A DNA stretch of 64,000 nucleotides from DYJK01 sp040755055 (GTDB lineage: Bacteria > Bacteroidota > Ignavibacteria > Ignavibacteriales > Melioribacteraceae), in assembly GCA_040755055.1 (NCBI GenBank), contig JBFMBS010000010.1:54469-118468 (forward strand), written 5' to 3'. A program made the position numbers and the translations under genes. A model generated the notes under the pieces. The model was not told where the DNA came from. It did not search any database and was given only the letters and a program-made list of their open reading frames with translations. Position 1 is the stretch's first letter. Each line of letters starts with the position of its first letter. Positions 53,779 to 62,383 of this stretch are shown here, in pieces.

Positions 53779-54879
53779 TTGAACGAACAGACAAAACCAG
53801 AGACTAGCAGCACACCCAATCAGCCGCAGCAGAATCAGCAACAGCAACAAACCCAGCAAAAAAAACCTTATAGAAGGTATTATAATAGAAAAAGATTCCG
53901 TACGCCATCCGGCGAACAAACAGCCCAAGTTCAAAGGGTACAGAATTTCAGTTTTAAAAAAGTATCCATTGTAATTCCGCTACTGAATGAGGAAGAATCG
54001 ATCCGCCCTCTTTACAATGAAATAAAAAAGTCACTTAAAACAATTGCATGCGATCACGAACTTGTTTTTGTTGACGATGGCAGCACGGACAAATCTTTAA
54101 CGGTAATAAAAGACCTCGCCCGAATTGACAATCGTGTTCACTATTTTAGTTTTAAAACCAATTACGGCAAATCTGCCGCCTTACAAGTCGGGTTTAAACA
54201 TGTAACCGGTGACGCAGTAATAACGATGGACGCCGATCTGCAAGATGATCCGTCGGAAATTCCAAACCTTCTTAAAAAACTTGACGAGGGTTACGATCTT
54301 ATTTCAGGATGGAAGAAAAAAAGATACGATCCGTTCATAAAGAAATATTCTTCGCGGTTTTTCAATTTTGTTACGCGTATTTTTTCCAAAGTAAAAATTC
54401 ATGATTTTAATTGCGGGTTAAAAGCATACCGCCGCGCAGTCGTTCAAAACATAAATGTGTATGGAGAACTTCACAGATATATACCGGTACTTGCAAATTG
54501 GAAAGGATTCTCAGTAGCCGAGATTGTAGTAAAACATAACCCCCGCAGATTCGGAAAAACAAAATTTGGTATCTCCCGTTTCTTTAAAGGTTTTATAGAT
54601 CTTATCACAGTTTTGTTCACCACGCGGTTTGCAAGCCGTCCAATGCACTTATTCGGATTTGTAGGATTCTTGACTGCTCTTGCCGGTGTGGTTATCAGTT
54701 TATGGTTAACATATGAAAAATTATTTTTAGGAATCGGCATAAACAACCGGCCTATATTCTTCCTTGGTATTTTACTAATTATTGTCGGTGTGCAATTCTT
54801 TGCCATCGGTCTAATCGGCGAACTTATTGTTCACAACACACAAGATGATAAGGAATATGTGCTAAAAGAGAGAAAGTAA
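53779..54879 (+). CDS. GT2-family polyprenyl-phosphate glycosyltransferase
   Basis: A 366-residue enzyme, TTG start. The first 60 residues are low-complexity (Gln-rich run then KKPYRRYYNRKRFRTP, basic). The GT-A domain follows: VSIVIPLLNEEESIRPLYNE, VFVDDGSTDKSL, DADLQDDPSEIP (DXD-type), SGWKKKRYDPFIKKYSSRFF, and the HDFNCGLKAYRR motif. Two C-terminal membrane helices (about 295-315 and 330-350). This is the DPM1/GtrB-like group, which charges undecaprenyl phosphate with a sugar. The Q-rich and basic tail is unusual for the family. Confidence 0.87.
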   Translation: MNEQTKPETSSTPNQPQQNQQQQQTQQKKPYRRYYNRKRFRTPSGEQTAQVQRVQNFSFKKVSIVIPLLNEEESIRPLYNEIKKSLKTIACDHELVFVDDGSTDKSLTVIKDLARIDNRVHYFSFKTNYGKSAALQVGFKHVTGDAVITMDADLQDDPSEIPNLLKKLDEGYDLISGWKKKRYDPFIKKYSSRFFNFVTRIFSKVKIHDFNCGLKAYRRAVVQNINVYGELHRYIPVLANWKGFSVAEIVVKHNPRRFGKTKFGISRFFKGFIDLITVLFTTRFASRPMHLFGFVGFLTALAGVVISLWLTYEKLFLGIGINNRPIFFLGILLIIVGVQFFAIGLIGELIVHNTQDDKEYVLKERK

Positions 54880-54906
54880 ATTATGTTAAAAGTTCGGGAT
54901 CGATAA

Positions 54907-55941
54907 TTAATTAAGAAGTTCTATCCCAAACAATAAATTTCCTCCTTCAAATAAATAGTCCTTATACACTAGGTCATTACGGAAATAACTTCCCTTGATA
55001 TATAATTCAATTGTATCGGATAAATCATATCCAATTTTTAAGCTGATTTGATTTTCAAGATTGAATGGTGAATAAAGAATCGAGATCTGTTCATCAACCT
55101 CTTTTCTTTTTATGTCTCTTAAACAATAATCAACCAACAGAAATATTGAAAAACCGCTCTCAATTAATTTACCGGCAACCAATCTCACAGAGTGCTCGAA
55201 GGAAGGATATTCGGTTCTATCTGAAATATGCTGGAGTAACCTATATTGGCCGTTAATTACAAAATCTTTTAAATAATAGAGCTCGATTTCCGGCCCGACC
55301 CTATAGCCGGTAATTTTTTCTTTAGCCCTAATAAAGTTGTCAGTAACCTCTCCTTCAATTGTAAACTTCTCAATATAAATTCCGTAACCAATCCTAAAAT
55401 ACGATCCCCAAAATGAATTGGCTTTACCTTCGAAGTAAATAATATCATGGTTTTGATCTGTTCCGGGATCTATTGTTTGATATGCATAGCCGAGAAGGAA
55501 TGCAATAGGAATGTTTTCAATCCAATAAAAAACAGTGTTTCCTTGCAATGAAAAAATATCGTAATTCAAATCGAAATCTCTACCTGAAATTTTATTGTAC
55601 TGCCTTTTAATATTCAGACCCCAGTCAAAATTTTCTTCGCGGCGCTGAAAATCCCCGTTTGCTCTAAAAGTTAATGTCGAAAGCTCATTTTTCAGCGTGT
55701 AAAATTCCGGTCTTAACTTTAAGTCGGCAACCAATTCCGTATTCTCCATTTCATATTTGTAACCGAATTTACCTTCGAGAGCAAACATTAAATCGTTTTT
55801 GTCGGTTAGAATATCGCCGGCTGATTTATACAACCCGGTTTCAATATTCCCTTGTACATTTACCTGGGCAATTACAACGGCGGATGTAATTGTGAGGAGT
55901 AAAATCGCGGCGTAGAATAATTTTAATACAGAGCGGTTCAC
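54907..55941 (-). CDS. outer membrane beta-barrel protein of the NtrC operon
   Basis: A 344-residue exported protein with GTG start overlapping the previous stop (GTGA). Signal peptide ends at VVIAQ. Strand-rich throughout (ELVADLKLRPEFYTL, WGLNIKRQYNKISGRDFDL, IELYYLKDFVINGQYRLLQH) and ends in LFGIELLN. No family recognised. Last gene of an operon with a sigma-54 kinase-regulator pair and a coiled-coil protein, so its expression is tied to that system. Confidence 0.6.
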   Translation of the reverse strand: MNRSVLKLFYAAILLLTITSAVVIAQVNVQGNIETGLYKSAGDILTDKNDLMFALEGKFGYKYEMENTELVADLKLRPEFYTLKNELSTLTFRANGDFQRREENFDWGLNIKRQYNKISGRDFDLNYDIFSLQGNTVFYWIENIPIAFLLGYAYQTIDPGTDQNHDIIYFEGKANSFWGSYFRIGYGIYIEKFTIEGEVTDNFIRAKEKITGYRVGPEIELYYLKDFVINGQYRLLQHISDRTEYPSFEHSVRLVAGKLIESGFSIFLLVDYCLRDIKRKEVDEQISILYSPFNLENQISLKIGYDLSDTIELYIKGSYFRNDLVYKDYLFEGGNLLFGIELLN

Positions 55942-56981
55942 TTAAAAGCGCTGATTTTATTTTTTAATACCAACCGGTAATCCGAAAGGCGTTTTTCTAC
56001 CTCGGCTAGTAATTCCGAATATTCACGTAATGAAAGATTTTTATTTTTAGAATTAAACATAAAACTTTCTTTGTTTTTTATGTTCGTTTCCATTTTATAA
56101 TCAAGTTGATCGAGTAGATACAAGTAAGTGCTTACCTGGAAAACCTCCTGGCCATCGCCAATACCATTTGTATAACCGGGCGTAGTTGTTTCCCGTGAGC
56201 CGGTTTTACTGCTCAGTGCAAGTGCTGAACGTCCAAAGGCAGAACTAAATTCAACATCCTCCAGAAATTTTTTTGTTTTCTTTTGTAGCAGAACTATTTG
56301 TTTAACCTCGCTATTTAAATTCTGAACCTGGTGAAGTTTTAATTCTGTTTCCTTCAGCGCTTCCTCCAAATACTCACGAAAAATCTTTTTTTCTTCGTTC
56401 GACTTTGCATTCGACACATTTAACGAAATTACTTTTTCTGGATTATAGGATAGTATATTTATCTTTGGAGAGATTAATATTTTCTTTTCGGTTACAAGTA
56501 AGATTTCTTTCTCCAAATCATCTTTATTGCCGGCGTAGCTTTCGGAATTTTTTAATTCGGTAAGTGAGTCTAAAATAACCGAGTATTTTTTTTCTAAGCC
56601 GACCTTTATCTTTTCGACCTCATTTTCAAGTGATGTAACCTTCTTTTGGTGATCGTCTATTTTGTTTGATAAGCCGACAGAAGCGGCCATCAATTTCTTT
56701 ATAGTATTTTGATCTGCATCTTTCTTTTTCTTTTGAGAATCAATCTCTTTTGTGCGTTCTGCATAAACAGTTTGTAGTGAATCGAGCTTGTCGCTTTCCA
56801 ATACCAACCTGGAATTCAAATCCCTCAGTTTTAATTCTAACGAGGAAACAGACTGGCCATAGTATATTCCAAAAACATTAACAAAGAAGAAGAGCAGAAT
56901 ATATTTTAGATATCTATTACTTGTTAAGTTTAAATACACGGTAAAATTATTGATAAAATAATATGTAATGTTAGTTTTCAT
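55938..56981 (-). CDS. exported coiled-coil protein of the NtrC operon
   Basis: A 347-residue protein with a late hydrophobic signal (YLKYILLFFFVNVFGIYYGQ, residues 25-44). Residues 45-145 are heptad-rich coiled coil (LELKLRDLNSRLVLESDKLD, KIDDHQKKVTSLENEVEKIK) and another at about 200-245. A Ser/Gly/Thr-rich stretch (SKTGSRETTTPGYTNGIGDG) separates it from a further helical end. No family recognised. It is 10 bp after the regulator and overlaps the barrel gene by 4 bases; it may span the periplasm between the inner membrane system and the barrel. Confidence 0.6.
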   Translation of the reverse strand: MKTNITYYFINNFTVYLNLTSNRYLKYILLFFFVNVFGIYYGQSVSSLELKLRDLNSRLVLESDKLDSLQTVYAERTKEIDSQKKKKDADQNTIKKLMAASVGLSNKIDDHQKKVTSLENEVEKIKVGLEKKYSVILDSLTELKNSESYAGNKDDLEKEILLVTEKKILISPKINILSYNPEKVISLNVSNAKSNEEKKIFREYLEEALKETELKLHQVQNLNSEVKQIVLLQKKTKKFLEDVEFSSAFGRSALALSSKTGSRETTTPGYTNGIGDGQEVFQVSTYLYLLDQLDYKMETNIKNKESFMFNSKNKNLSLREYSELLAEVEKRLSDYRLVLKNKISAFK

Positions 56982-56991
56982 TTTTAACTCT

Positions 56992-58362
56992 TTACAACAA
57001 ATTAAACTTTTCTAACTTATAATAAAGTACGCTGGTATTAATACCAAGAATTTTTGCGGCTTTATTTTTAACACCGCCGGCTTTTCTCATTGCCTCTACA
57101 ATTAAATTTTTCTCGAAAGAATAAACCGCTTCTTCGAGCGGCAGATTGCCGTAACCGTTAAAAACATTTATTGATTTACCAATATGCTGTGCTATTAACG
57201 CAGCATCAATTTCTTTGCCTGGCGATATTACCGATAATCTTTCAATCAAATTTTCCATCTCGCGTATATTACCCGGCCACGGATAATCAATCAAAAGTTT
57301 TAATCCCTCTTTGTTTATTGTTTTCAGCCCGGTATGGTTTTTCCCAGCTGTCTTTTTGAGAAAATGATCAACTAGATCGACAATGTCTTCTTTCCTTTCC
57401 CGCAAAGAAGGGATATTTATAGGTATCACGCTCAACCGGTAGTAAAGATCCTCTCTAAATTTCCCTTCAATAATTAATTTTTGAAGATCTTTGTTGGTTG
57501 CACAGATAACCCGTACATCTGTTTTCAGCGTCTCTTCTCCACCGACACGTTCAAACTCACCTTCCTGGAGAACACGCAGCAATTTAACTTGCATTGCCGG
57601 CGAAACATCTCCAATCTCATCCAGGAATAATGTTCCTTTATCGGCTAGTTCAAATCTTCCCTTCTTGTTTTTTATCGCTCCGGTGAACGCTCCTTTTTCG
57701 TGACCGAATAATTCACTCTCTAAAAGATTATCGTTAAGAGCACCGCAATTAATTTTTATAAATGAATTTGCCGAGCGGTTGCTCTTTCTATGGATTGCTC
57801 GCGCTGCAAGTTCCTTGCCCGTTCCGCTTTCTCCCTGGATTAAAACAACGCTGTCTTTATCTGCAACCTGGTCTATAATTGAAAATATTTTTCTTATTGA
57901 AGAAGACTTACCAACAATATCATCATAACCGGTATATAATTCCTCATTCAATAAGCGGTTGTGTTCCAGCAAATCCTCAATTTTTTGTTCATTGTTAATT
58001 TTGTCAAAAACCTTTTTTACTCTCATACGAAGTTCTTCCGGAGAGAATGGCTTGGTTAGAAAATCGAAGGCGCCAAGCTGCATTGCTTTAACTGCTGTTT
58101 CCACTGTTCCATATGCGGAAATCATTATAACTTCAGTTTTAGGATTGATTTTCTTTAACTCCGAAAGCACCGTAATACCATCCATCGGTTCCATTTTTAG
58201 ATCTACAATTGCAGCCGGTGCCGGATTCAATAAAAAATTTTTCAAAGCATCCGGTCCATTTTCAAATGCAGAAACATTATAGTTTTCCCGTTTCAGACTT
58301 TCCACTAGTCCGATCCGCATTGTTTCATTATCTTCCACTATAAGTACTTTTTCAAGTTTCAT
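56992..58362 (-). CDS. NtrC-family sigma-54 response regulator
   Basis: About 456 residues. ATG at 58362 is preferred over an in-frame GTG at 58368. Receiver domain with phospho-acceptor near residue 54 (IVDLKMEPMDG) and Lys in FLTKPFSPEE; AAA+ domain with Walker A GESGTGKE, GAFTGA sigma-54 loop, DEIGDV and RVICATNKDL; C-terminal Fis HTH (GGVKNKAAKILGINTSVLYY). A textbook NtrC protein. It overlaps the kinase gene by 11 bases. Its targets are unknown; the coiled-coil and barrel genes are co-transcribed. Confidence 0.93.
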   Translation of the reverse strand: MKLEKVLIVEDNETMRIGLVESLKRENYNVSAFENGPDALKNFLLNPAPAAIVDLKMEPMDGITVLSELKKINPKTEVIMISAYGTVETAVKAMQLGAFDFLTKPFSPEELRMRVKKVFDKINNEQKIEDLLEHNRLLNEELYTGYDDIVGKSSSIRKIFSIIDQVADKDSVVLIQGESGTGKELAARAIHRKSNRSANSFIKINCGALNDNLLESELFGHEKGAFTGAIKNKKGRFELADKGTLFLDEIGDVSPAMQVKLLRVLQEGEFERVGGEETLKTDVRVICATNKDLQKLIIEGKFREDLYYRLSVIPINIPSLRERKEDIVDLVDHFLKKTAGKNHTGLKTINKEGLKLLIDYPWPGNIREMENLIERLSVISPGKEIDAALIAQHIGKSINVFNGYGNLPLEEAVYSFEKNLIVEAMRKAGGVKNKAAKILGINTSVLYYKLEKFNLL

Positions 58363-59776
58363 ATTCACTAATCCCGCTTATTATAACAGACGTTCCCTTA
58401 CCGATGTTATTTTGTACTACTATCTGCGCTTTATTTTCGGTACACAATTTTTTACAGATTGCTAATCCAAGCCCGGTCCCATTTTTCTTAGTAGTAAAGA
58501 ACGGATCAAAAATGGAAGATACATTTTCATCCGGTATCCCAGGACCATCGTCGGAAATAATCATCTGCCAATTTTCCTTTTCCATCTTTACAGCAATCGA
58601 GACGTTACCATTATCATTAACAGCATCGATTGAGTTGGCAAATATGTTGGTCAAAATTTGCTTTAGATGACCCCGGTCAAAAAAGATATTCCCCTTTTTA
58701 ATATTCTTGTGAATATTATATTTTTTTGATTTCAGGCGGTCGCTCAAGTTATCGAGTGCTTCATTAACCAGCTCATTTAAATTGCATAATTGCGGTGCCG
58801 CCGGTTCTGGTTTACTAAATTCCAAAAATGAAGTGATCAACCTTTTTAACCCGTTTACCTCGCTGATAATTTTTTCGATATAACCGGCACTCAACCGGTT
58901 CTTAATTAAATCCTCTCTGGTTAAACCGGCTAAGAGTTCAATTCCACCCAAAGGATTTCTAATCTCGTGCGCAATCTGGGCAAGGATTTTTTCTCTATCT
59001 TTCTGGTTAGCGGCAAGATCAATTTTCATCTTCTCCATCACATTGCCGAGCAGATCAAATTCTCCTTTTATACCCGGAGGAAGTTTAACGTTAAAATTAC
59101 CTTTACCGATCTGCGAACTGTATTTCGATAAAACCTCAACCGGTTTAGAAATTGATTTAGCAATAAACCAGCTTAATATAAAAGCGAAAACGATCCCGGC
59201 CAGCCCGATGTATAAGAACTTTACAGAAAGCTGATCTATCTCTTCAAACTTGGAAGCACTTACTTTTATTCCCAGCCAAAAATTTTCGTTTAACCGATTA
59301 AAGCCCCAGAGGTACCATCTTCCGTCATCACCTTTAAATGGTAACGATGTAATAGAAGTTTCAACCGGCAATTCTAAAATTTCTCTTTCATTAATCTGTA
59401 ACCTTGGTTCTTTAGTACCGGTGCTGAATTGTTTACTCGAGTGAATTATTATGTTAAAATCTTTTTCAAAAACAAAGATATCGGAATTGGGTTCAACTTT
59501 AGTATAACCGGCAAATAGATCATCAAAATATTTTTTTACTGTTACTGTTGGAGGTCCAATTTCTAATAATTCAAGATAATTTTTATTAACCCGGTTTGCC
59601 ATCAAACCGGAAACTGTGTTTACTTTTTCAGCCAGGTTAGTTAAGTATAAATCTTTTACAAAAACATAACCCGTCCACGACATCAATATGACAAGAATTA
59701 TAGTTACACCACAGAATGTAATTATAACCCGTAGTTTGTAATACGAACGGTTGAAAAAGTTTTTAACTCTTTCCAT
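58352..59776 (-). CDS. two-TM sensor histidine kinase with HAMP, NtrB-like
   Basis: About 474 residues from ATG 59776 (a GTG at 59812 would add 12). TM1 about 17-38 (VIITFCGVTIILVILMSW), a periplasmic Cache-like sensor to about 180, TM2 about 188-207, HAMP, then HisKA with phospho-acceptor His in QIAHEIRNPLGGIELLAGL (near residue 271), and ATPase motifs NIFANSIDAVNDNG, ISDDGPGIPDE, FFTTKKNGTGLGLAICKKL. Regulator gene overlaps the end. The Cache-like fold suggests a small-ligand sensor. Confidence 0.92.
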   Translation of the reverse strand: MERVKNFFNRSYYKLRVIITFCGVTIILVILMSWTGYVFVKDLYLTNLAEKVNTVSGLMANRVNKNYLELLEIGPPTVTVKKYFDDLFAGYTKVEPNSDIFVFEKDFNIIIHSSKQFSTGTKEPRLQINEREILELPVETSITSLPFKGDDGRWYLWGFNRLNENFWLGIKVSASKFEEIDQLSVKFLYIGLAGIVFAFILSWFIAKSISKPVEVLSKYSSQIGKGNFNVKLPPGIKGEFDLLGNVMEKMKIDLAANQKDREKILAQIAHEIRNPLGGIELLAGLTREDLIKNRLSAGYIEKIISEVNGLKRLITSFLEFSKPEPAAPQLCNLNELVNEALDNLSDRLKSKKYNIHKNIKKGNIFFDRGHLKQILTNIFANSIDAVNDNGNVSIAVKMEKENWQMIISDDGPGIPDENVSSIFDPFFTTKKNGTGLGLAICKKLCTENKAQIVVQNNIGKGTSVIISGISEYET

Positions 59777-59878
59777 AACTTGTTGTTCTTTATCCGCTTT
59801 AAAATATATCACATAACTACGAGTTACAAATCAAATATAAAAATCTGTCCAGCTGACTTACTCTTTCTGTATAATGCA

Positions 59879-59910
59879 CACCGCCCCAATCATATGACCG
59901 GGGCGAGGTG
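59879..59910 (-). terminator. hairpin after the serpin operon
   Basis: CACC+GCCCC pairs with GGGGC-GA-GGTG (two-base bulge), about 60 bases past the lipoprotein stop on the minus strand and before the kinase operon. The G/C-rich stem stands out in an A/T-rich gap; a T-run is poor, so call is moderate. Confidence 0.5.
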
Positions 59911-59969
59911 AACAGAAATCATTATCCCACTTTCTGTTAGTTTAAGACGGATGAAAATTTAGCTATTTA

Positions 59970-60548
59970 TTATTTAAACAAATTTAAAACAGATTTATAA
60001 ACATCCCCGGCAAATTGGGGAACAGTTTCCTTTTCTATCTTTAAATTATCAACATATACATCTGCAAAAACAATTCCACCGACCCAAATCTCTAAAATAA
60101 TTTTCTTGCCGGCCGGTACATAGAGATATCCTTCCGATTGATATAACTTCCAGTCTGTTGTATTGACTTCAACATTCAATTGATCCTTTTCATCTTGATA
60201 GGCATCGGATTTGAGAATCAAATGTGCTTGTTGAGACGGCTGACCCATCTTAGCGAGGAAACTGAATTTATATCTGCCTTCTCCGGGTGAATCAAATTCT
60301 ATTGACGCCGCCGGCTGAATACAACCGCCGCCAAGATGAATAGAAAATTCTCCGCTATCAGGCATAGATTCATTAACAAAGGTATCTTTTGTTAATCCAA
60401 GCCAGCCGGTTGTATCTTCAAAACTTTCGAACGAATTAAAATAAAACGCTCTGCTTGATTTATCGTTTTCCGTTACATTTGTGCTTGAATCACTGCAAGC
60501 AGAAAATATAAATACAGAAATAACTATTCCTATTAGCTTGTATTTCAT
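59970..60548 (-). CDS. lipoprotein with carbohydrate-binding-like jelly roll
   Basis: A 192-residue protein with lipobox FSACSD near residue 18. A beta-rich domain follows with FESFEDTTGWLGLTKDTF, SGEFSIHLGGGC, and EIWVGGIVFADVYVDNLKIE, a pattern of CBM4/9-like or related jelly rolls that end in VDN(L/I). Function unknown. Last gene of the serpin operon, 15 bp after the barrel gene. Confidence 0.65.
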   Translation of the reverse strand: MKYKLIGIVISVFIFSACSDSSTNVTENDKSSRAFYFNSFESFEDTTGWLGLTKDTFVNESMPDSGEFSIHLGGGCIQPAASIEFDSPGEGRYKFSFLAKMGQPSQQAHLILKSDAYQDEKDQLNVEVNTTDWKLYQSEGYLYVPAGKKIILEIWVGGIVFADVYVDNLKIEKETVPQFAGDVYKSVLNLFK

Positions 60549-60563
60549 TTTACCCCCTATTGG

Positions 60564-62372
60564 TTAGAAATGTGCTTCAAAACTGAGCCACCACTGGGAA
60601 ATACGGAAAAGATTTTCTAATTCCGGATCTACCAGCAAGTTGATTCTAAATTCCGAATTTATATCGGCATTAAATTTTACGAAGATGTCCGTTTCGTTCT
60701 CAGTATATTTTTCATCAGCCGGTGAGTACCGTTCTGCAAAATCTAATTCCTGATTTATTACACCGTTTTCGTTTCTTTTTCTATACGAGAAAAATGCTAT
60801 TGTCTCTTCATCGATGTTCCAATTTTTTAACATTCTATTTATTCCAAGTGTAACACCAAAATATTGATTGATCGTAAAATCCAAAACTACCGGTATTTGT
60901 ATCGTCCAATAATCAGAAGTATAATTCCATTCCAGTCTTTTCGCTTCTTCTAGAATTATTAAATTGTTGTACTCATAGTTATAATTGCCGGTACTTTTGC
61001 TATGGTATTCGGAATACTGATAAACCGTTACCGGTTCGGTAGTATTTATTTCATACGATCTTTTGTTGACATAAAACCCGGCACTAATTTTACCCCATGA
61101 AGTTAGTTGGGATGTAAAGTTTATCATTGCTTCGTAATTATCTTCGATGCGGCTGCCGGTTCCGCTACGGCTATCCTTTACGCTAGATTTACCATTATAA
61201 TCATGAATATCTTGAATATTGTTGTACATACTTTCCCAATGAGAAACATAATTTGAAGTATCATCGATCACCGAAGAATTTTTAATATCTTCATCACCGT
61301 TTGAATAGCGGTAATAGCCGTTAATTGTTTTTCTTTCGTCCGGTTTATAAGTGAAGTTCAAACCTAAATAGGTACTTGATCCGTCATGTTTCCATTTTTG
61401 TTGATTGAAAGAATTAGAATAACTGTTGCTCCAGTTATCGTACGATGTGTTGTTATATTCATGTTTATAATAATCTGTCGAAATTAATTTCTGTTCCGCT
61501 AAGCCATTTAAAACTCCGAATTTTAAACCGGCTTTAAATTTTTCAGTGAAATTATACATTACGCCCGCACTGAAATCGGTATGGCTATAGTCTTGTTCTT
61601 TATCGCGTCCATTTCTGTTTTCCCACAAGTTATTATCTATATTACCGTAATCATCTTTGTTAGAATTAAGATAACCCCCTTCTCTACTATGCGAAACAGT
61701 ATTGATATAGAGCCCGGCACTTAAATTATCATCAATCTTGTACCCGGTAAAAAAGGAAAGGAGATGGGCTTCGGTGGTCATTTCGTCTTTAGCTGAATAA
61801 CGGTCCACTATGGGAACATCGGCCAATCCTTCTGCTCTGTTGCCAAACGAATCATATAAATATGATGTGCTATAAATTAAATATGGCGATGAGTAGAATC
61901 CCTCTTCTCTTCTAAGCATTTGATAAGTTGCGCCAACATAGAAATTCTCGATTACATCTTTTATTGGATTCATTAAGACGCCGAACGAGAATGTGGGCTC
62001 CGGTTCAGCGCGTGTTATTGTGATCCATCTGCGGTCATAAATAGGTCTCCATATATAATCAGCGTAATACGGCATAACATAATTATTAACAACTTCTTCT
62101 TCGGTTCTATCACCCCTAAAATCAAGATAGAATATTGTGCTCTTATCCTTAAAATCCGGCATTATCGCCGGGTTCAAGTAAACATTCAAAAAGGGATCGT
62201 CTATCAACCCTACCGATACGGCTTTAAAATTTTTCATGCCGAAAGTATTTAAGTAGTGACTGTTAAAATAAAGGTCGGATTGTTCAAAACTCTGCTCTGT
62301 TGTTCTCTCATTATAATACTGAGCAATAACAAACGAATGAAATACAAATAACAGAAATATCAATTTTTTCAT
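60564..62372 (-). CDS. large outer membrane beta-barrel protein of the serpin operon
   Basis: A 602-residue exported protein. ATG at 62372 is preferred because AGAGGG precedes it and MKKLIFLLFVFHSFVIAQ is a clean signal; a TTG at 62387 overlapping the serpin stop is the alternative. Rich in Tyr/Asn strands (TFSFGVLMNPIKDVIENFYV, FTGYKIDDNLSAGLYINTVS, FYVNKRSYEINTTEPVTVYQ) and ends in WWLSFEAHF, a barrel end. No family recognised. It lies between the serpin and the jelly-roll lipoprotein. Confidence 0.6.
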   Translation of the reverse strand: MKKLIFLLFVFHSFVIAQYYNERTTEQSFEQSDLYFNSHYLNTFGMKNFKAVSVGLIDDPFLNVYLNPAIMPDFKDKSTIFYLDFRGDRTEEEVVNNYVMPYYADYIWRPIYDRRWITITRAEPEPTFSFGVLMNPIKDVIENFYVGATYQMLRREEGFYSSPYLIYSTSYLYDSFGNRAEGLADVPIVDRYSAKDEMTTEAHLLSFFTGYKIDDNLSAGLYINTVSHSREGGYLNSNKDDYGNIDNNLWENRNGRDKEQDYSHTDFSAGVMYNFTEKFKAGLKFGVLNGLAEQKLISTDYYKHEYNNTSYDNWSNSYSNSFNQQKWKHDGSSTYLGLNFTYKPDERKTINGYYRYSNGDEDIKNSSVIDDTSNYVSHWESMYNNIQDIHDYNGKSSVKDSRSGTGSRIEDNYEAMINFTSQLTSWGKISAGFYVNKRSYEINTTEPVTVYQYSEYHSKSTGNYNYEYNNLIILEEAKRLEWNYTSDYWTIQIPVVLDFTINQYFGVTLGINRMLKNWNIDEETIAFFSYRKRNENGVINQELDFAERYSPADEKYTENETDIFVKFNADINSEFRINLLVDPELENLFRISQWWLSFEAHF

Positions 62373-62383
62373 ATGCCCTCTGT

